From positions 310,001 to 374,000 of the forward strand of contig PNKZ01000001.1 of NCBI GenBank assembly GCA_013822735.1: a stretch of DNA of 64,000 nucleotides, read 5' to 3'. Shown here one piece after another: positions 46,827-55,714 of this stretch (the first letter of the stretch is position 1; each line of letters begins with the position of its first letter). The notes beneath the pieces are model-generated. The model searched no databases. It saw only the letters and a list, made by a program, of their open reading frames with translations, and had not been told where the DNA came from. The DNA is from Pirellula sp. Lineage in GTDB: Bacteria > Planctomycetota > Planctomycetia > Pirellulales > PNKZ01. The position numbers and the translations under genes were made by a program.

Positions 46827-48641
46827 GTGAAGCTCTCCGACTACGTATTCTCGCGACTTGCCGAACTCGGCGTGCGCCATGTGTTCATGGTGTCCGGCGG
46901 CGGCGCGATGCACTTGAACGATTCCCTCGGCAAGGAGCCCGGCCTCGGTTACGTCTGCAATCACCATGAGCAGGCTTGCGCCATGGCCGCCGAAGGGTAC
47001 GCGCGAGTCAGCGGCGGCTTAGGAGTGATCAACGTCACCACCGGCCCTGGTGCGATCAACGCTCTCAACGGCGTGTTTGGCGCGTGGACCGACTCCGTCC
47101 CCATGTTGGTCGTATCCGGACAGGTAAAACGCGAGACGTGCCTAGCTTCCTACAGCCTGCCCGGCTTGCGACAACTGGGAGATCAGGAAGTCGACATCGT
47201 GCGCATGGTCGGCGGCATCACGAAGTACGCCGTACTCGTCATGGAGCCGGATTCGATTCGCTACCACTTGGAGAAGGCCGTACACCTGGCCACGTCAGGG
47301 CGCCCCGGACCGGTTTGGCTCGATATTCCGGTCGACGTGCAAGGGGCCTCGATCGATCCCGATCGGCTCGCTCCTTACGATCCGCAGGAAAACCCGCTCC
47401 CGTACGATCGCGCATCAATTCGCGAACAGACGCGCGAGATCGTTCGTCGACTTGCCGAAGCCGAACGGCCCGTCGTGTTGGCGGGAACCGGCGTTCGCGC
47501 CGCGGGTGCCTTAGACGTCTTCCAACGCGTCATACGCAAATTGGGAATTCCCGTCGCTACCGCCTGGACGCACGATATCCTGCCGAGTGACCATCCGCAA
47601 TTGTGCGGACGCCAAGGCTCCATCGGCGAGCGGGCCGGCAATTTCACGGTACAAAATGCCGACGTATTGCTCACGCTCGGCAGTCGTCTATGCATCCGAC
47701 AGATCAGCTACAACTGGAAATCATTCGCGCGCAGCGCGTTCAAGATTCAGGTCGATGCCGACGCCGCCGAACTTCAGAAGCCGACCATCCGTCCCGACTT
47801 GGCCGTGCATGACGATTGCCGACTGTTTCTGGAGGAATTGGAGCGGCAGCTGGAAGATTCCGCGTACGAGCGGGAACGCCATGCACCCTGGCTTGCTTGG
47901 TGCCGCGGCCTGCGGGAGAAGTATCCCGTCGTGCAGGAAAAGCACCGTCGCAGCGTCGAAGGGGTCAACTCCTATCACTTCATCGAAGAGTTGTTCGCAC
48001 GTTTGAACGACGACGACGTCGTGGTCTGCGGCGACGCGACCGCTTGCATCGTCCCGTTTCAAGTCGCTTCCCTGCGTCGCGGCCAGCGGCTGTTCTCCAA
48101 CTCCGGCAGCGCCTCGATGGGTTACGACCTGCCGGCCGCGATCGGCGCCGCCGTCGCGCGCGGAGGCAAGCGAGTCATTTGCCTCGCCGGCGACGGCAGC
48201 GTGCAAATGAACATTCAAGAGCTGCAGACGATCGTGCATCATCAGTTGCCCATCAAGATTTTTACGCTCAACAACGGCGGCTATCTCTCGATTCGTCAAA
48301 CGCAGCAAAACTTCTTCGGCCGCTTAGCCGGCGCCGGCCCGTCGAGCGGCGTCAGCTTCCCGGATATGACGCGCATCGCCGCGGCGTACGGCATTCCGGC
48401 GAGCCGAATCGAAGGCCTGCCTTGCGGTGAGCAAATCGAGCGAGCTCTCGCGGAAAGCGGGCCCGTTCTTTGCGACGTCATGCTTGATCTCGCGCAAGGC
48501 TTCGAACCTCGGCTCAGCAGCAAGCAATTGCCCGACGGCCGCATCGTCACCGCCCCCATCGAAGACATGTTTCCGTTTCTCGACCCTCAGGAATTGCGCG
48601 AGAATATGCGCGTTCCGCTTTGGGAAGGAGCCGCCAAATGA
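46827..48641 (+). CDS. Thiamine-diphosphate enzyme, acetolactate synthase-like (YerE-type candidate)
   Basis: 604 residues from GTG 46827. Three-domain ThDP fold: N-terminal PYR domain with the catalytic Glu48 in NHHEQACAMAAEGYAR, central FAD/NAD-like domain (VLAGTGVRAAGALDVF), and C-terminal PP domain with GDGSVQMNIQELQTI (about 455) to LNNGGYLS (about 482), the metal/ThDP site. Overall closest in plan to acetolactate synthase large subunits, but it sits among CDP-sugar genes with no small subunit or branched-chain amino acid genes. YerE of yersiniose biosynthesis is such an enzyme: it adds a two-carbon unit from pyruvate to a CDP-4-keto sugar. The same role is inferred here, not shown. Confidence 0.87.
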   Translation: MKLSDYVFSRLAELGVRHVFMVSGGGAMHLNDSLGKEPGLGYVCNHHEQACAMAAEGYARVSGGLGVINVTTGPGAINALNGVFGAWTDSVPMLVVSGQVKRETCLASYSLPGLRQLGDQEVDIVRMVGGITKYAVLVMEPDSIRYHLEKAVHLATSGRPGPVWLDIPVDVQGASIDPDRLAPYDPQENPLPYDRASIREQTREIVRRLAEAERPVVLAGTGVRAAGALDVFQRVIRKLGIPVATAWTHDILPSDHPQLCGRQGSIGERAGNFTVQNADVLLTLGSRLCIRQISYNWKSFARSAFKIQVDADAAELQKPTIRPDLAVHDDCRLFLEELERQLEDSAYERERHAPWLAWCRGLREKYPVVQEKHRRSVEGVNSYHFIEELFARLNDDDVVVCGDATACIVPFQVASLRRGQRLFSNSGSASMGYDLPAAIGAAVARGGKRVICLAGDGSVQMNIQELQTIVHHQLPIKIFTLNNGGYLSIRQTQQNFFGRLAGAGPSSGVSFPDMTRIAAAYGIPASRIEGLPCGEQIERALAESGPVLCDVMLDLAQGFEPRLSSKQLPDGRIVTAPIEDMFPFLDPQELRENMRVPLWEGAAK

Positions 48642-49357
48642 TCCGGAATTCCGCGCCGACGGCGCGCCAAGATGTTCGGATTGCCGCCTCGCAAGTTCTG
48701 TTCGACCTTGACGGAACGTTGGTCGATTCGCATCCGGGCATCGCGTGGTCGGCGTCCGTCGCGCTGTCCGAGGTGCTTCCGGAAGTCATCGTTTCGGTAT
48801 CGCCTCATCTATTGGGGCCCCCGATACGTGAAATCTTCCAGCGTTTGCTTGAAGCCGAGTCGCGCGAATGCACGCCTGAGTTGCTCGACGAGCTTGAGCA
48901 AGCGTTTCGGCGAAGTTACGACACCGAAGGGTGGCGGCGGTCCCGTACCTATCCTGAAGTCGGCGAAACATTGCGACAATTACACTGGTCGGGCTTCGAA
49001 CTCTTCGTCGTAACGAACAAGCCGCGAGCCGCGACTCGCAGGATTCTAGGCCGCCTGGAATTGCTGCCGCTGTTCGTCGAGGTCGTATCGCCTGATTCGC
49101 GCACCCCGCGCTATGAAAACAAGGCCGCAATGATTCACGAGTTGGTCGTACGCCACGATCTAGACCGTGAGTCGACCTGTTACGTAGGCGATACGCGCGA
49201 CGACCAGATTGCCGCCGCCGCCGCAAACGTTGCGTTCATCCCAATCGGCTACGGTTACGGAACTCCGGACTCCGCGTCGGGAATATCGCCGCTCAGTCGC
49301 CTTTCGTCGCTTGGTAATGTTCTTCGCTTATCCCCGTCCGCATCGCCGTCGCTCTAA
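48638..49357 (+). CDS. HAD-superfamily phosphatase (Gph-like)
   Basis: 239 residues; ATG 48638 overlaps the previous stop as ATGA, implying translational coupling. HAD motifs in order: LFDLDGTLVDSH (nucleophile Asp23, acid Asp25), VVTNKP (motif II Thr), Lys in RYENKAAMIH (motif III) and YVGDTRDDQIAA (motif IV acidic pair). The cap is the small helical type between Asp23 and VTN. Such enzymes act as phosphoglycolate- or sugar-phosphate phosphatases. It lies directly before a NeuB-family synthase, so a phosphatase for a nonulosonate phosphate or its precursor is plausible. Confidence 0.9.
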   Translation: MIRNSAPTARQDVRIAASQVLFDLDGTLVDSHPGIAWSASVALSEVLPEVIVSVSPHLLGPPIREIFQRLLEAESRECTPELLDELEQAFRRSYDTEGWRRSRTYPEVGETLRQLHWSGFELFVVTNKPRAATRRILGRLELLPLFVEVVSPDSRTPRYENKAAMIHELVVRHDLDRESTCYVGDTRDDQIAAAAANVAFIPIGYGYGTPDSASGISPLSRLSSLGNVLRLSPSASPSL

Positions 49358-49384
49358 TCGTCCGCGCCCCTCCTTTACCACCGC

Positions 49385-50476
49385 ATGAATACCGACATCT
49401 TTGAAGATCTGTTCGTTTTGGAGCTTGCCAATAATCATTGGGGGCGCGTAGAGCGCGGCTTGAGAATCATTAAGGATTTTTCTCGCGTCGTGCGATTCAA
49501 CAACGTGCGCGCCGCGATCAAGCTGCAGTTTCGCGACATCGAACGCTTTATCCATCGCGATTTTCGCGAACGTTCGGACATTCGCTACATCAAGAAGACG
49601 ATCGACACGCGCCTGCCGAAAGAAGAACTTGAGCAATTGGTGCGAGCCGTCAAGCAAAGCGGGTGCATTCCTTGTGCGACTCCGTTCGACGAGAAGAGCG
49701 TCGACTTGTGCGTCGAGTTCGGCTTGCCGCTTATTAAGCTCGCCAGCTCCGACCTCAACGATTGGGCGCTCATCGAACGGATCGCGAAAACGCGCAAACC
49801 GGTCATCGCCAGCACCGGCGGATCGTCGTTGAAGGACCTCGACGATTTGGTCACGTTCTTCGAGAACCGCAACATTCCGCTGGCGATCAACCATTGCGTC
49901 TCGTTGTATCCGACGGAAGACGGCGAGTTGGAATTGAACCAAATCGACTTCCTGAAGAACCGGTACCCGCGACACGTGATTGGTTTCTCGACGCACGAAT
50001 ATCACGATTGGTCTAGTTCCATCATGATGGCGTACGCCAAAGGGGCGCGCACTTTTGAACGACACATCGACATTGCCGAAGACGGCATCGCCGTTTCCCC
50101 GTACTGCTCGCTCCCCGAGCAAATCGACACTTGGTTCAAGTCGTATCATCTGGCCCGCGAGATGTGCGGCGGCAGCGGCTCTTCGAAGCGGCTTCCGGGC
50201 GAACGCGAAATCACCTATCTCGATTCGCTCGTTCGCGGCGTTTACGCCAAACGAGATTTGCCGGCCGGTTACGTCTTGCAGCACGAGCGCATCGACGAAG
50301 ACGTCTATCTGGCGATCCCGTTGCAAAAGGGGCAAGTCTCGTGTCGCGAGCTGATGAGCGGCGAAGTGCTGTTACGCGAGATCAAGACGGATGAAGCCGT
50401 GATGATCGACGCCATCGATAGTCCCTACGCCTACAGCGATCGACTCAAACAAATCGTTTACTCGCGCGGCATCTAG
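49385..50476 (+). CDS. N-acetylneuraminate synthase (NeuB) family protein
   Basis: 363 residues: a TIM barrel of NeuB type at 1-270 and a SAF (antifreeze-like) domain from about 295. Matching sites: ELANNHWGRVERGL (usual NHNG motif altered), AAIKLQFRD, CIPCATPFDEKSVD, PLIKLASSDLNDW, VIASTGGSSL, INHCVSLYPTEDGEL, VIGFSTHEYHDWS and FERHIDIAEDG; the SAF part begins near RGVYAKRDLPAG. The family condenses phosphoenolpyruvate with a hexosamine or its phosphate to make nine-carbon acid sugars. No CMP-sugar synthetase (NeuA) is present here, so the product may be used differently or activated elsewhere. Confidence 0.9.
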   Translation: MNTDIFEDLFVLELANNHWGRVERGLRIIKDFSRVVRFNNVRAAIKLQFRDIERFIHRDFRERSDIRYIKKTIDTRLPKEELEQLVRAVKQSGCIPCATPFDEKSVDLCVEFGLPLIKLASSDLNDWALIERIAKTRKPVIASTGGSSLKDLDDLVTFFENRNIPLAINHCVSLYPTEDGELELNQIDFLKNRYPRHVIGFSTHEYHDWSSSIMMAYAKGARTFERHIDIAEDGIAVSPYCSLPEQIDTWFKSYHLAREMCGGSGSSKRLPGEREITYLDSLVRGVYAKRDLPAGYVLQHERIDEDVYLAIPLQKGQVSCRELMSGEVLLREIKTDEAVMIDAIDSPYAYSDRLKQIVYSRGI

Positions 50477-50518
50477 ACGTTGTAGTTCTCATCGAAGCCG
50501 TGCGGAAGGAATTCTATT

Positions 50519-51298
50519 GTGAAGGTCGTTATTCTCTGCGGCGGTTTGGGCACCCGGATGCGGGAAGAAACCGAGTATCGCCCGAAGCCCATGGTCGACG
50601 TCGGCGGACGTCCGGTCTTGTGGCACATCATGAAGACGTACGCGCAGTTCGGCTTCCATGACTTCGTGCTTTGCCTCGGCTACAAGGGTCAGATGATCAA
50701 GGAGTACTTTCTCAACTACGAAGCGCTCAACAACGACTTTACGATTCAACTCGGCGCGTCGGATCAAATTCAGTACCACGGCGGTCACGCAGAACAAGAC
50801 TTTACCGTCACCCTGGTCGACACCGGTCAGGAGACCATGACCGGCGGCCGGATCAAACGGATCGAACGCTTCATCGACGATGATACTTTCATGGTCACCT
50901 ACGGCGACGGGCTCGCCGACATCAACCTGGATAAGCTGCTCGCCTTCCACCACGCCCACGGCAAACTTGCAACGCTGACGACCGTGCAGCCCTATTCGCG
51001 CTTCGGCATTCTCGATCTCGACGAGCGCGGGCGCGTCGCCTCTTTCGCCGAGAAACCGCAATTAGAAGGGTGGATTGCCGCCGGTTATTTCGTCTTCAAC
51101 CGCGGCATCTTCGAACACCTTCGAGGGGGCGACGACTGCATTCTCGAACGGGCCCCGCTCGAACGCTTGGCGATGGAAGGGGAGTTGATGGCTTATCGCC
51201 ACTCCGATTTCTTTTTCGCCATGGACACGTATCGCGACTACAAGGCGCTGAACGAAATGTGGGATCAGGGCACGGCGCCTTGGAAGGTGTGGGAATGA
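50519..51298 (+). CDS. rfbF: Glucose-1-phosphate cytidylyltransferase
   Basis: 259 residues, the family length, from GTG 50519 with GGAAGGA upstream. It makes CDP-glucose from CTP and glucose 1-phosphate in the cytoplasm. Signature: ILCGGLGTRMREETEYRPKP, MVDVGGRPVLWHIMKTYA, CLGYKGQMIKEYFLNY, MVTYGDGLADINL, and the substrate loop FGILDLDERGRV with GWIAAGYFVFN. The product feeds the next gene, whose ATG overlaps this stop (ATGA). The pair is the usual entrance to CDP-linked deoxy sugars. Confidence 0.97.
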   Translation: MKVVILCGGLGTRMREETEYRPKPMVDVGGRPVLWHIMKTYAQFGFHDFVLCLGYKGQMIKEYFLNYEALNNDFTIQLGASDQIQYHGGHAEQDFTVTLVDTGQETMTGGRIKRIERFIDDDTFMVTYGDGLADINLDKLLAFHHAHGKLATLTTVQPYSRFGILDLDERGRVASFAEKPQLEGWIAAGYFVFNRGIFEHLRGGDDCILERAPLERLAMEGELMAYRHSDFFFAMDTYRDYKALNEMWDQGTAPWKVWE

Positions 51299-52410
51299 AG
51301 TTACCCGATCCCGGCTTTTGGAGAGGGAAACGAGTTTTCGTGACGGGCCATACCGGCTTCAAGGGGAGCTGGTTAGTAGCTTGGCTGCATGAGCTCGGCG
51401 CCCGGGCGTTTGGCTACTCCCTGCCGCCGATTACTGACCCCGCACTCTTTGAGTCGGCGCGGCTGGCGGAGCATTGCGAAGTCGATACGCGCGGCGACGT
51501 GCGCGACGCGGGCCGGCTGGAAGAGTCGCTCGAAAACGCCGCAGCAGATGTCGTGTTTCACTTGGCGGCGCAGGCTCTGGTGCGTACGTCGTATGCGCAG
51601 CCGCGCGAGACGTTCGAAACAAACGTCGGCGGCACGCTGAACGTTTTGGAAGCGGTACGAAGGCGCGGCCGTCCGTGCGCCGTCGTCATCGTCACTAGTG
51701 ACAAGGTGTATGCCGATCAGGAGCAGGGCCGCGCGTATCGCGAAAGCGATGCGCTCGGCGGCCGCGACCCTTACAGCGCTAGCAAAGCGGCGGCGGAAAT
51801 CGTCGCGGCTTCGTATCGCGGTTCCTATTTTCCACCGCAGCGTCTCGACGACCACGGCATTTCGTTGGCGACGGTTCGCGCCGGCAACGTGATCGGCGGC
51901 GGCGATTGGTCGGTCGATCGCATCCTGGCGGACGCCGTACGTAGCTTCGTTGCCGGGACGGAGCTGCCGCTGCGTAATCCGGCTTCTATTCGTCCCTGGC
52001 AGCATGTGCTCGATCCGCTGGCCGGCTATCTGATTTTGGCGCGAGAAATGATCGAGAATCCGTCGCCGAAGTGGTGCGGCGCATGGAACTTCGGTCCGTC
52101 GCAGGAAACCGAAATGTCCGTCGGAGCGCTTGCCGCTAAGTTTGCCGAAGCCTGGGGCGGGGGTTCGACCATCGACGCTTCCAATCGTGATGCGCCGGTG
52201 GAAACCAAGACGCTGCGCGTGAACATCGACAAAGCGCTATCGGAGCTTCCCTGGCGCCCGGTCTGGAACGTCGAGGAGGCGGTACGGCGAACGGCACGGT
52301 GGTATCGCCGCTTCTATGACTCGCCGCAGGAGTCGGCCTTGCAGCATTGTTTGACCGATCTCCGCGACTATTCGCGCCTTGCGGAAGAATCGACCATTCC
52401 ACAAACTTGA
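51295..52410 (+). CDS. rfbG: CDP-glucose 4,6-dehydratase
   Basis: 371 residues from ATG 51295, coupled to rfbF through ATGA. An extended SDR: GHTGFKGSWLVAWLHELGA (NAD binding, residues 18-36), VFHLAAQALVRTSYAQPRET, VIVTSDKVYADQ and DPYSASKAAAE with the Tyr-x3-Lys pair, NVIGGGDWSVDRI and RPWQHVLDPLAGYL, all hallmarks of CDP-glucose 4,6-dehydratase. It converts CDP-glucose to CDP-4-keto-6-deoxyglucose, the branch point for 3,6-dideoxy, branched and other CDP sugars. The 3-dehydrase (RfbH/AscC type) needed for dideoxy sugars is not in this window. Confidence 0.97.
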   Translation: MKLPDPGFWRGKRVFVTGHTGFKGSWLVAWLHELGARAFGYSLPPITDPALFESARLAEHCEVDTRGDVRDAGRLEESLENAAADVVFHLAAQALVRTSYAQPRETFETNVGGTLNVLEAVRRRGRPCAVVIVTSDKVYADQEQGRAYRESDALGGRDPYSASKAAAEIVAASYRGSYFPPQRLDDHGISLATVRAGNVIGGGDWSVDRILADAVRSFVAGTELPLRNPASIRPWQHVLDPLAGYLILAREMIENPSPKWCGAWNFGPSQETEMSVGALAAKFAEAWGGGSTIDASNRDAPVETKTLRVNIDKALSELPWRPVWNVEEAVRRTARWYRRFYDSPQESALQHCLTDLRDYSRLAEESTIPQT

Positions 52411-52466
52411 CTATTCGACGCGCGCGCCACCTAGCCTTTCGGTCGTCGAAGTTAGATTCGGTTCTT

Positions 52467-53519
52467 ATGATGCACGTTCATCCGTTGGCCGACGATCTCG
52501 ATGCCGTCTGCTCGCGCATCGGCGAAGCATGGCAACTCCTCAGCGGCGAGCGGGTATTTATCACCGGCGGCACCGGCTTCGTCGGTACCTGGCTGCTGGA
52601 GACTCTGGCTTGGGCCAATCGACGATTCGCGTTGAACGCACAGGCCGTGGTTTTAAGTCGCCGACCGGAGGAATTCTTTCGCAAAGCGCCGCATCTGGCG
52701 AACGATCTGATGTTCTCTTGGCAACAGGGCGATGTGCGCGACTTTGCAGTTCCTGAAGGAAAATTCAATGCCGTAATTCACGCCGCGTTTGATTCCGCGG
52801 CGCCGGTCGGCGCGCTCGACGCCGGGCAAATGGTCGACACGATTGTCGGCGGTATGCGACACGTGCTGGCAGCGGCGCGTCGGATGCAGACCGAGCGATT
52901 CTTGTTCGTAAGCTCGGGAGCCGTTTACGGTCGCCAACCGCCGGAACTCGAGCGCCTAAGCGAGACCGACGGCGGCGCGCCGGACATCGCGTCACCGAGC
53001 CCCGGCGCCGTTTACGGCGAATCGAAGCGGCTCGCTGAGTTATTGACGATGGACGCGGCGAACACGTTCTTGCCGCACGCGGCGATCGCCCGTTGCTTCG
53101 CGTTCGTCGGTCCGTACCTGCCGCTCGATCGGCACTTCGCCGTAGGGAATTTTCTCGGCAATCTATTGCGAGGCGAGCCGCTGCGGGTCAACGGCGACGG
53201 CACCCCGTGGCGTTCGTATCTTTACGCGGCCGACTTGGCCGAATGGCTTTGGACGATGTTGCTTCGTGCTCCGTCGAAGTGCGTCCTGAACGTCGGTTCC
53301 GAAGAAGCGGTGCAGATTCGGAATTTGGCCGAAGCCATCGCGTCGCTCAACCAACCTGCGCTGCCGGTAACCATTGCGAAACAGGCCGATCCGGACCGGC
53401 TCGCGGAGCGTTACGTGCCCGATTGCACCGAGGCGCGTATGCGGCTGGGCCTGGAGAATCGGACGCCGCTGCTTGTCGCTCTCCGCAAAACCGCGGCGTG
53501 GCATGCTCAGAACGCCTGA
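52467..53519 (+). CDS. NAD-dependent epimerase/dehydratase (candidate CDP-sugar 4-ketoreductase)
   Basis: 350 residues from ATG 52467 (or 52470). Extended SDR with ITGGTGFVGTWLLETLAWA (about residues 31-50), IHAAFDSAAP, FLFVSSGAVYGRQP, and YGESKRLAELL with catalytic Tyr and Lys, then ARCFAFVGPYLPLDRHFAVG and PWRSYLYAADLAEWLW. It follows rfbG by 56 bases and ends the cluster. RfbJ- or YerF-type reductases that finish CDP-sugars belong to the same superfamily, so reduction of the 4-keto group is the best guess; 3,5-epimerase or other activity cannot be excluded. Confidence 0.82.
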   Translation: MMHVHPLADDLDAVCSRIGEAWQLLSGERVFITGGTGFVGTWLLETLAWANRRFALNAQAVVLSRRPEEFFRKAPHLANDLMFSWQQGDVRDFAVPEGKFNAVIHAAFDSAAPVGALDAGQMVDTIVGGMRHVLAAARRMQTERFLFVSSGAVYGRQPPELERLSETDGGAPDIASPSPGAVYGESKRLAELLTMDAANTFLPHAAIARCFAFVGPYLPLDRHFAVGNFLGNLLRGEPLRVNGDGTPWRSYLYAADLAEWLWTMLLRAPSKCVLNVGSEEAVQIRNLAEAIASLNQPALPVTIAKQADPDRLAERYVPDCTEARMRLGLENRTPLLVALRKTAAWHAQNA

Positions 53520-53718
53520 GCCGAGCTTTCTCTCGCGCGAGCCCGCGACGAGGACCGGTCCGACGTTTCTCGCAACCGCGCCGTTGTGCTACGCTGATCG
53601 ATAGCGGGAGGCAAATCGGCGTTTCGTCGCCGGCCCCGAATTTGCACGCCGCACGTTCACCGGGCGGTCCGCTGCACTCTCATTCCGATCGCCGCGCGCA
53701 GCAACTAGGAGTATCGTC

Positions 53719-54144
53719 ATGCGATTCATTCAAAGCCTGATCTCATTCGTCGGACGCGCCTTGCTGGCCGCGATCTTCCTGGCCAGCGCCATTGCCGGAC
53801 ATATCCCCAAGTTCGACAAATACACGGAAATGGTCGCGGCGGCGGGCGTGCCTGAGGCGCGGAATGCTCATATCGCGGCGGTGGCCTGCATGATCATCGG
53901 CGGCGTCAGCGTGCTGCTCGGGTTCTGGGCTCGCTTCGGCGCGCTACTTTTGACCATCTTCCTAGTCGGGGCGAGCTATTACTTTCACGCCTTCTGGAAA
54001 CTACCTGCCGGCGACGAGCAAGAGGCGCAGATGATCCACTTCCTGAAGAACGTGGCGATGATGGGCGCCATGCTGATGATCATCGCCAACGGCCCCGGCG
54101 CCGGAGCGATCGACAAACGCAAAGTGACGCTCGAATTGAAGTGA
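53719..54144 (+). CDS. DoxX family membrane protein
   Basis: 141 residues with four membrane helices: about 8-26 (FVGRALLAAIFLASAIAGH), 48-66, 70-88 (FGALLLTIFLVGASYYFHAF) and 104-122 (NVAMMGAMLMIIANGPG). The first-helix pattern GRxLLAxIFLxSAI followed by FDKYTEMVAAAGVP is the DoxX signature. Family members are linked to thiol/sulfur redox or respiration, but function is generally unassigned. A good ribosome site (AGGAG) precedes ATG 53719. It is separate from the sugar cluster (199-base gap). Confidence 0.9.
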   Translation: MRFIQSLISFVGRALLAAIFLASAIAGHIPKFDKYTEMVAAAGVPEARNAHIAAVACMIIGGVSVLLGFWARFGALLLTIFLVGASYYFHAFWKLPAGDEQEAQMIHFLKNVAMMGAMLMIIANGPGAGAIDKRKVTLELK

Positions 54145-54264
54145 AAATCGCGCGGCAGTACGGCATTCCTTTGAGATAGCGCTCTGAATTTGGCATCGCC
54201 GGCTCCCCTCGGCTAAGATAGATGGGTCGATCTCGCCCCGCCTTCCCGCCCGAGGTTGCCCGCC

Positions 54265-55698
54265 ATGCCCCTCGATCGTAATACCTCCGTTGCCGCGCCG
54301 CGCGCCATTTCGCGCCGGGCGTGGTTGCAAGAGGCCGGCGGCGGTTTTGGGGCACTCGCTTTGGCGAGCTTGCTGCACGACGAAGGTCACGCGAGCACCG
54401 GCGGCGCGGCCGGGCCGCAAGGTCCGCACTTCGCCCCTCGCGCCAAACGCGTGATCTATCTTTTCATGCATGGTGGGCCGAGCCACGTCGACCTGCTCGA
54501 CCCGAAGCCGGAACTCGCGAGGCTTGCCGGGCAACCGTTGCCGGAAGAATTCGGCGCGGTGATGACCCGTCGCAAGGTCGCCGCGAATCCGCTGCTCGGG
54601 CCGCTCGCAAAGTTTCGCCCGCACGGCCAGTCGGGCCTGGAAGTAAGCGACTTCCTACCGCACATCGCCGGCTGCGCCGACGACCTCTGCGTGATTCGCA
54701 GCTGCCATGCGGATAGCGTCAATCATCCGCAGTCGGTGTATCAGATGAACACCGGCAGCATCCTGATGGGTAAGCCGAGCCTAGGGAGCTGGATCAGCTA
54801 CGGCCTGGGAAGCGAGAATCGCGACATGCCGGCCTTCATCGTCATGCCCGACCCGGGCGGCGGTTTGAAAGGCGGTCCGCCTGCGTGGGGCGCAGGTTTC
54901 TTGCCGGCCGCCCATCAGGGAACTCCCGTGCGCGCCGGAGCAAATCCAATTCTGCATCTACAACCGCCGCCGTCGACGACCGATGCGCGACGCGGGCGCA
55001 TGTTGGAGTTTCTTGCCCGTCGCAACCAAGAACATCTCTCGGCCCGCGGACACGACGACGAACTCGCGGCTCGTATCCGGTCGTATGAACTGGCGTACCG
55101 CATGCAAGCCACGGCGCCGGAACTGGTCGATCTTTCGCGCGAAACGGCGGAATGCGAAACGCTCTACGGTCTCGACGACCCGAAGACGCGCGAGTTCGGT
55201 ACCCGTTGCTTGCTGGCCCGTCGGATGCTCGAGCGCGGCGTGCGTTTCGTGCAGCTCTACTCGGGCGACACGAACGGCTGGGACGCGCACGAAGATGTGG
55301 TGAAGAACCACACGCACTACTGCCGCGCTACCGATCGCCCCGTCGCGGCGCTGCTCCAAGATTTGAAGCGCCGCGGCCTGTGGGACGACACGCTCGTGAT
55401 CTGGGGAGGAGAGTTCGGGCGGATGCCGATGAGCGAAAAGGGAAAAGGTCGCGATCATAATCCGTGGGGCTTTTCGGTCTTTCTCGCAGGCGGAGCAGTG
55501 AAGGGGGGCCTCGCCTACGGCTCGACCGACGCCGTCGGACTTCGGGCCCAAGACAACCCTGTGCATGTGCACGATCTGCACGCGACGATCCTTCACATCC
55601 TCGGTTTCGATCACGAGTTGTTGACCTACCCTCACAATTCGCGTGAAGAACGCCTGACGGACGTAGCGGGCCGCGTGGTGCACGACATCCTTGCTTGA
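54265..55698 (+). CDS. DUF1501 family protein with Tat signal
   Basis: 477 residues from ATG 54265, preceded by GAGG; an in-frame TTG at 54256 is less likely. The N terminus carries a twin-arginine signal: Arg17-Arg18 in ISRRAWLQEAGGGFGALALA. The rest is one DUF1501 domain of the alkaline phosphatase/sulfatase-like superfamily (IYLFMHGGPSHVDLLDPK; SCHADSVNHPQSVYQMNTGS; LYSGDTNGWDAHEDV; LVIWGGEFGRMPMSEKGKGR; VHDLHATILHILGFDHELLT). In planctomycetes this gene normally pairs with a DUF1549/DUF1553 gene, as here, where it comes first. It folds with a cofactor in the cytoplasm before export. Enzymatic activity unknown. Confidence 0.94.
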   Translation: MPLDRNTSVAAPRAISRRAWLQEAGGGFGALALASLLHDEGHASTGGAAGPQGPHFAPRAKRVIYLFMHGGPSHVDLLDPKPELARLAGQPLPEEFGAVMTRRKVAANPLLGPLAKFRPHGQSGLEVSDFLPHIAGCADDLCVIRSCHADSVNHPQSVYQMNTGSILMGKPSLGSWISYGLGSENRDMPAFIVMPDPGGGLKGGPPAWGAGFLPAAHQGTPVRAGANPILHLQPPPSTTDARRGRMLEFLARRNQEHLSARGHDDELAARIRSYELAYRMQATAPELVDLSRETAECETLYGLDDPKTREFGTRCLLARRMLERGVRFVQLYSGDTNGWDAHEDVVKNHTHYCRATDRPVAALLQDLKRRGLWDDTLVIWGGEFGRMPMSEKGKGRDHNPWGFSVFLAGGAVKGGLAYGSTDAVGLRAQDNPVHVHDLHATILHILGFDHELLTYPHNSREERLTDVAGRVVHDILA

Positions 55699-55714
55699 AG
55701 CTTTTGGAAGCAGA

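Noticed and set aside
46827-48641. Assignment as ilvB (branched-chain amino acid synthesis)
   Set aside because: No regulatory subunit or ilv genes nearby, and the surroundings are nucleotide-sugar genes; only the fold supports ilvB.
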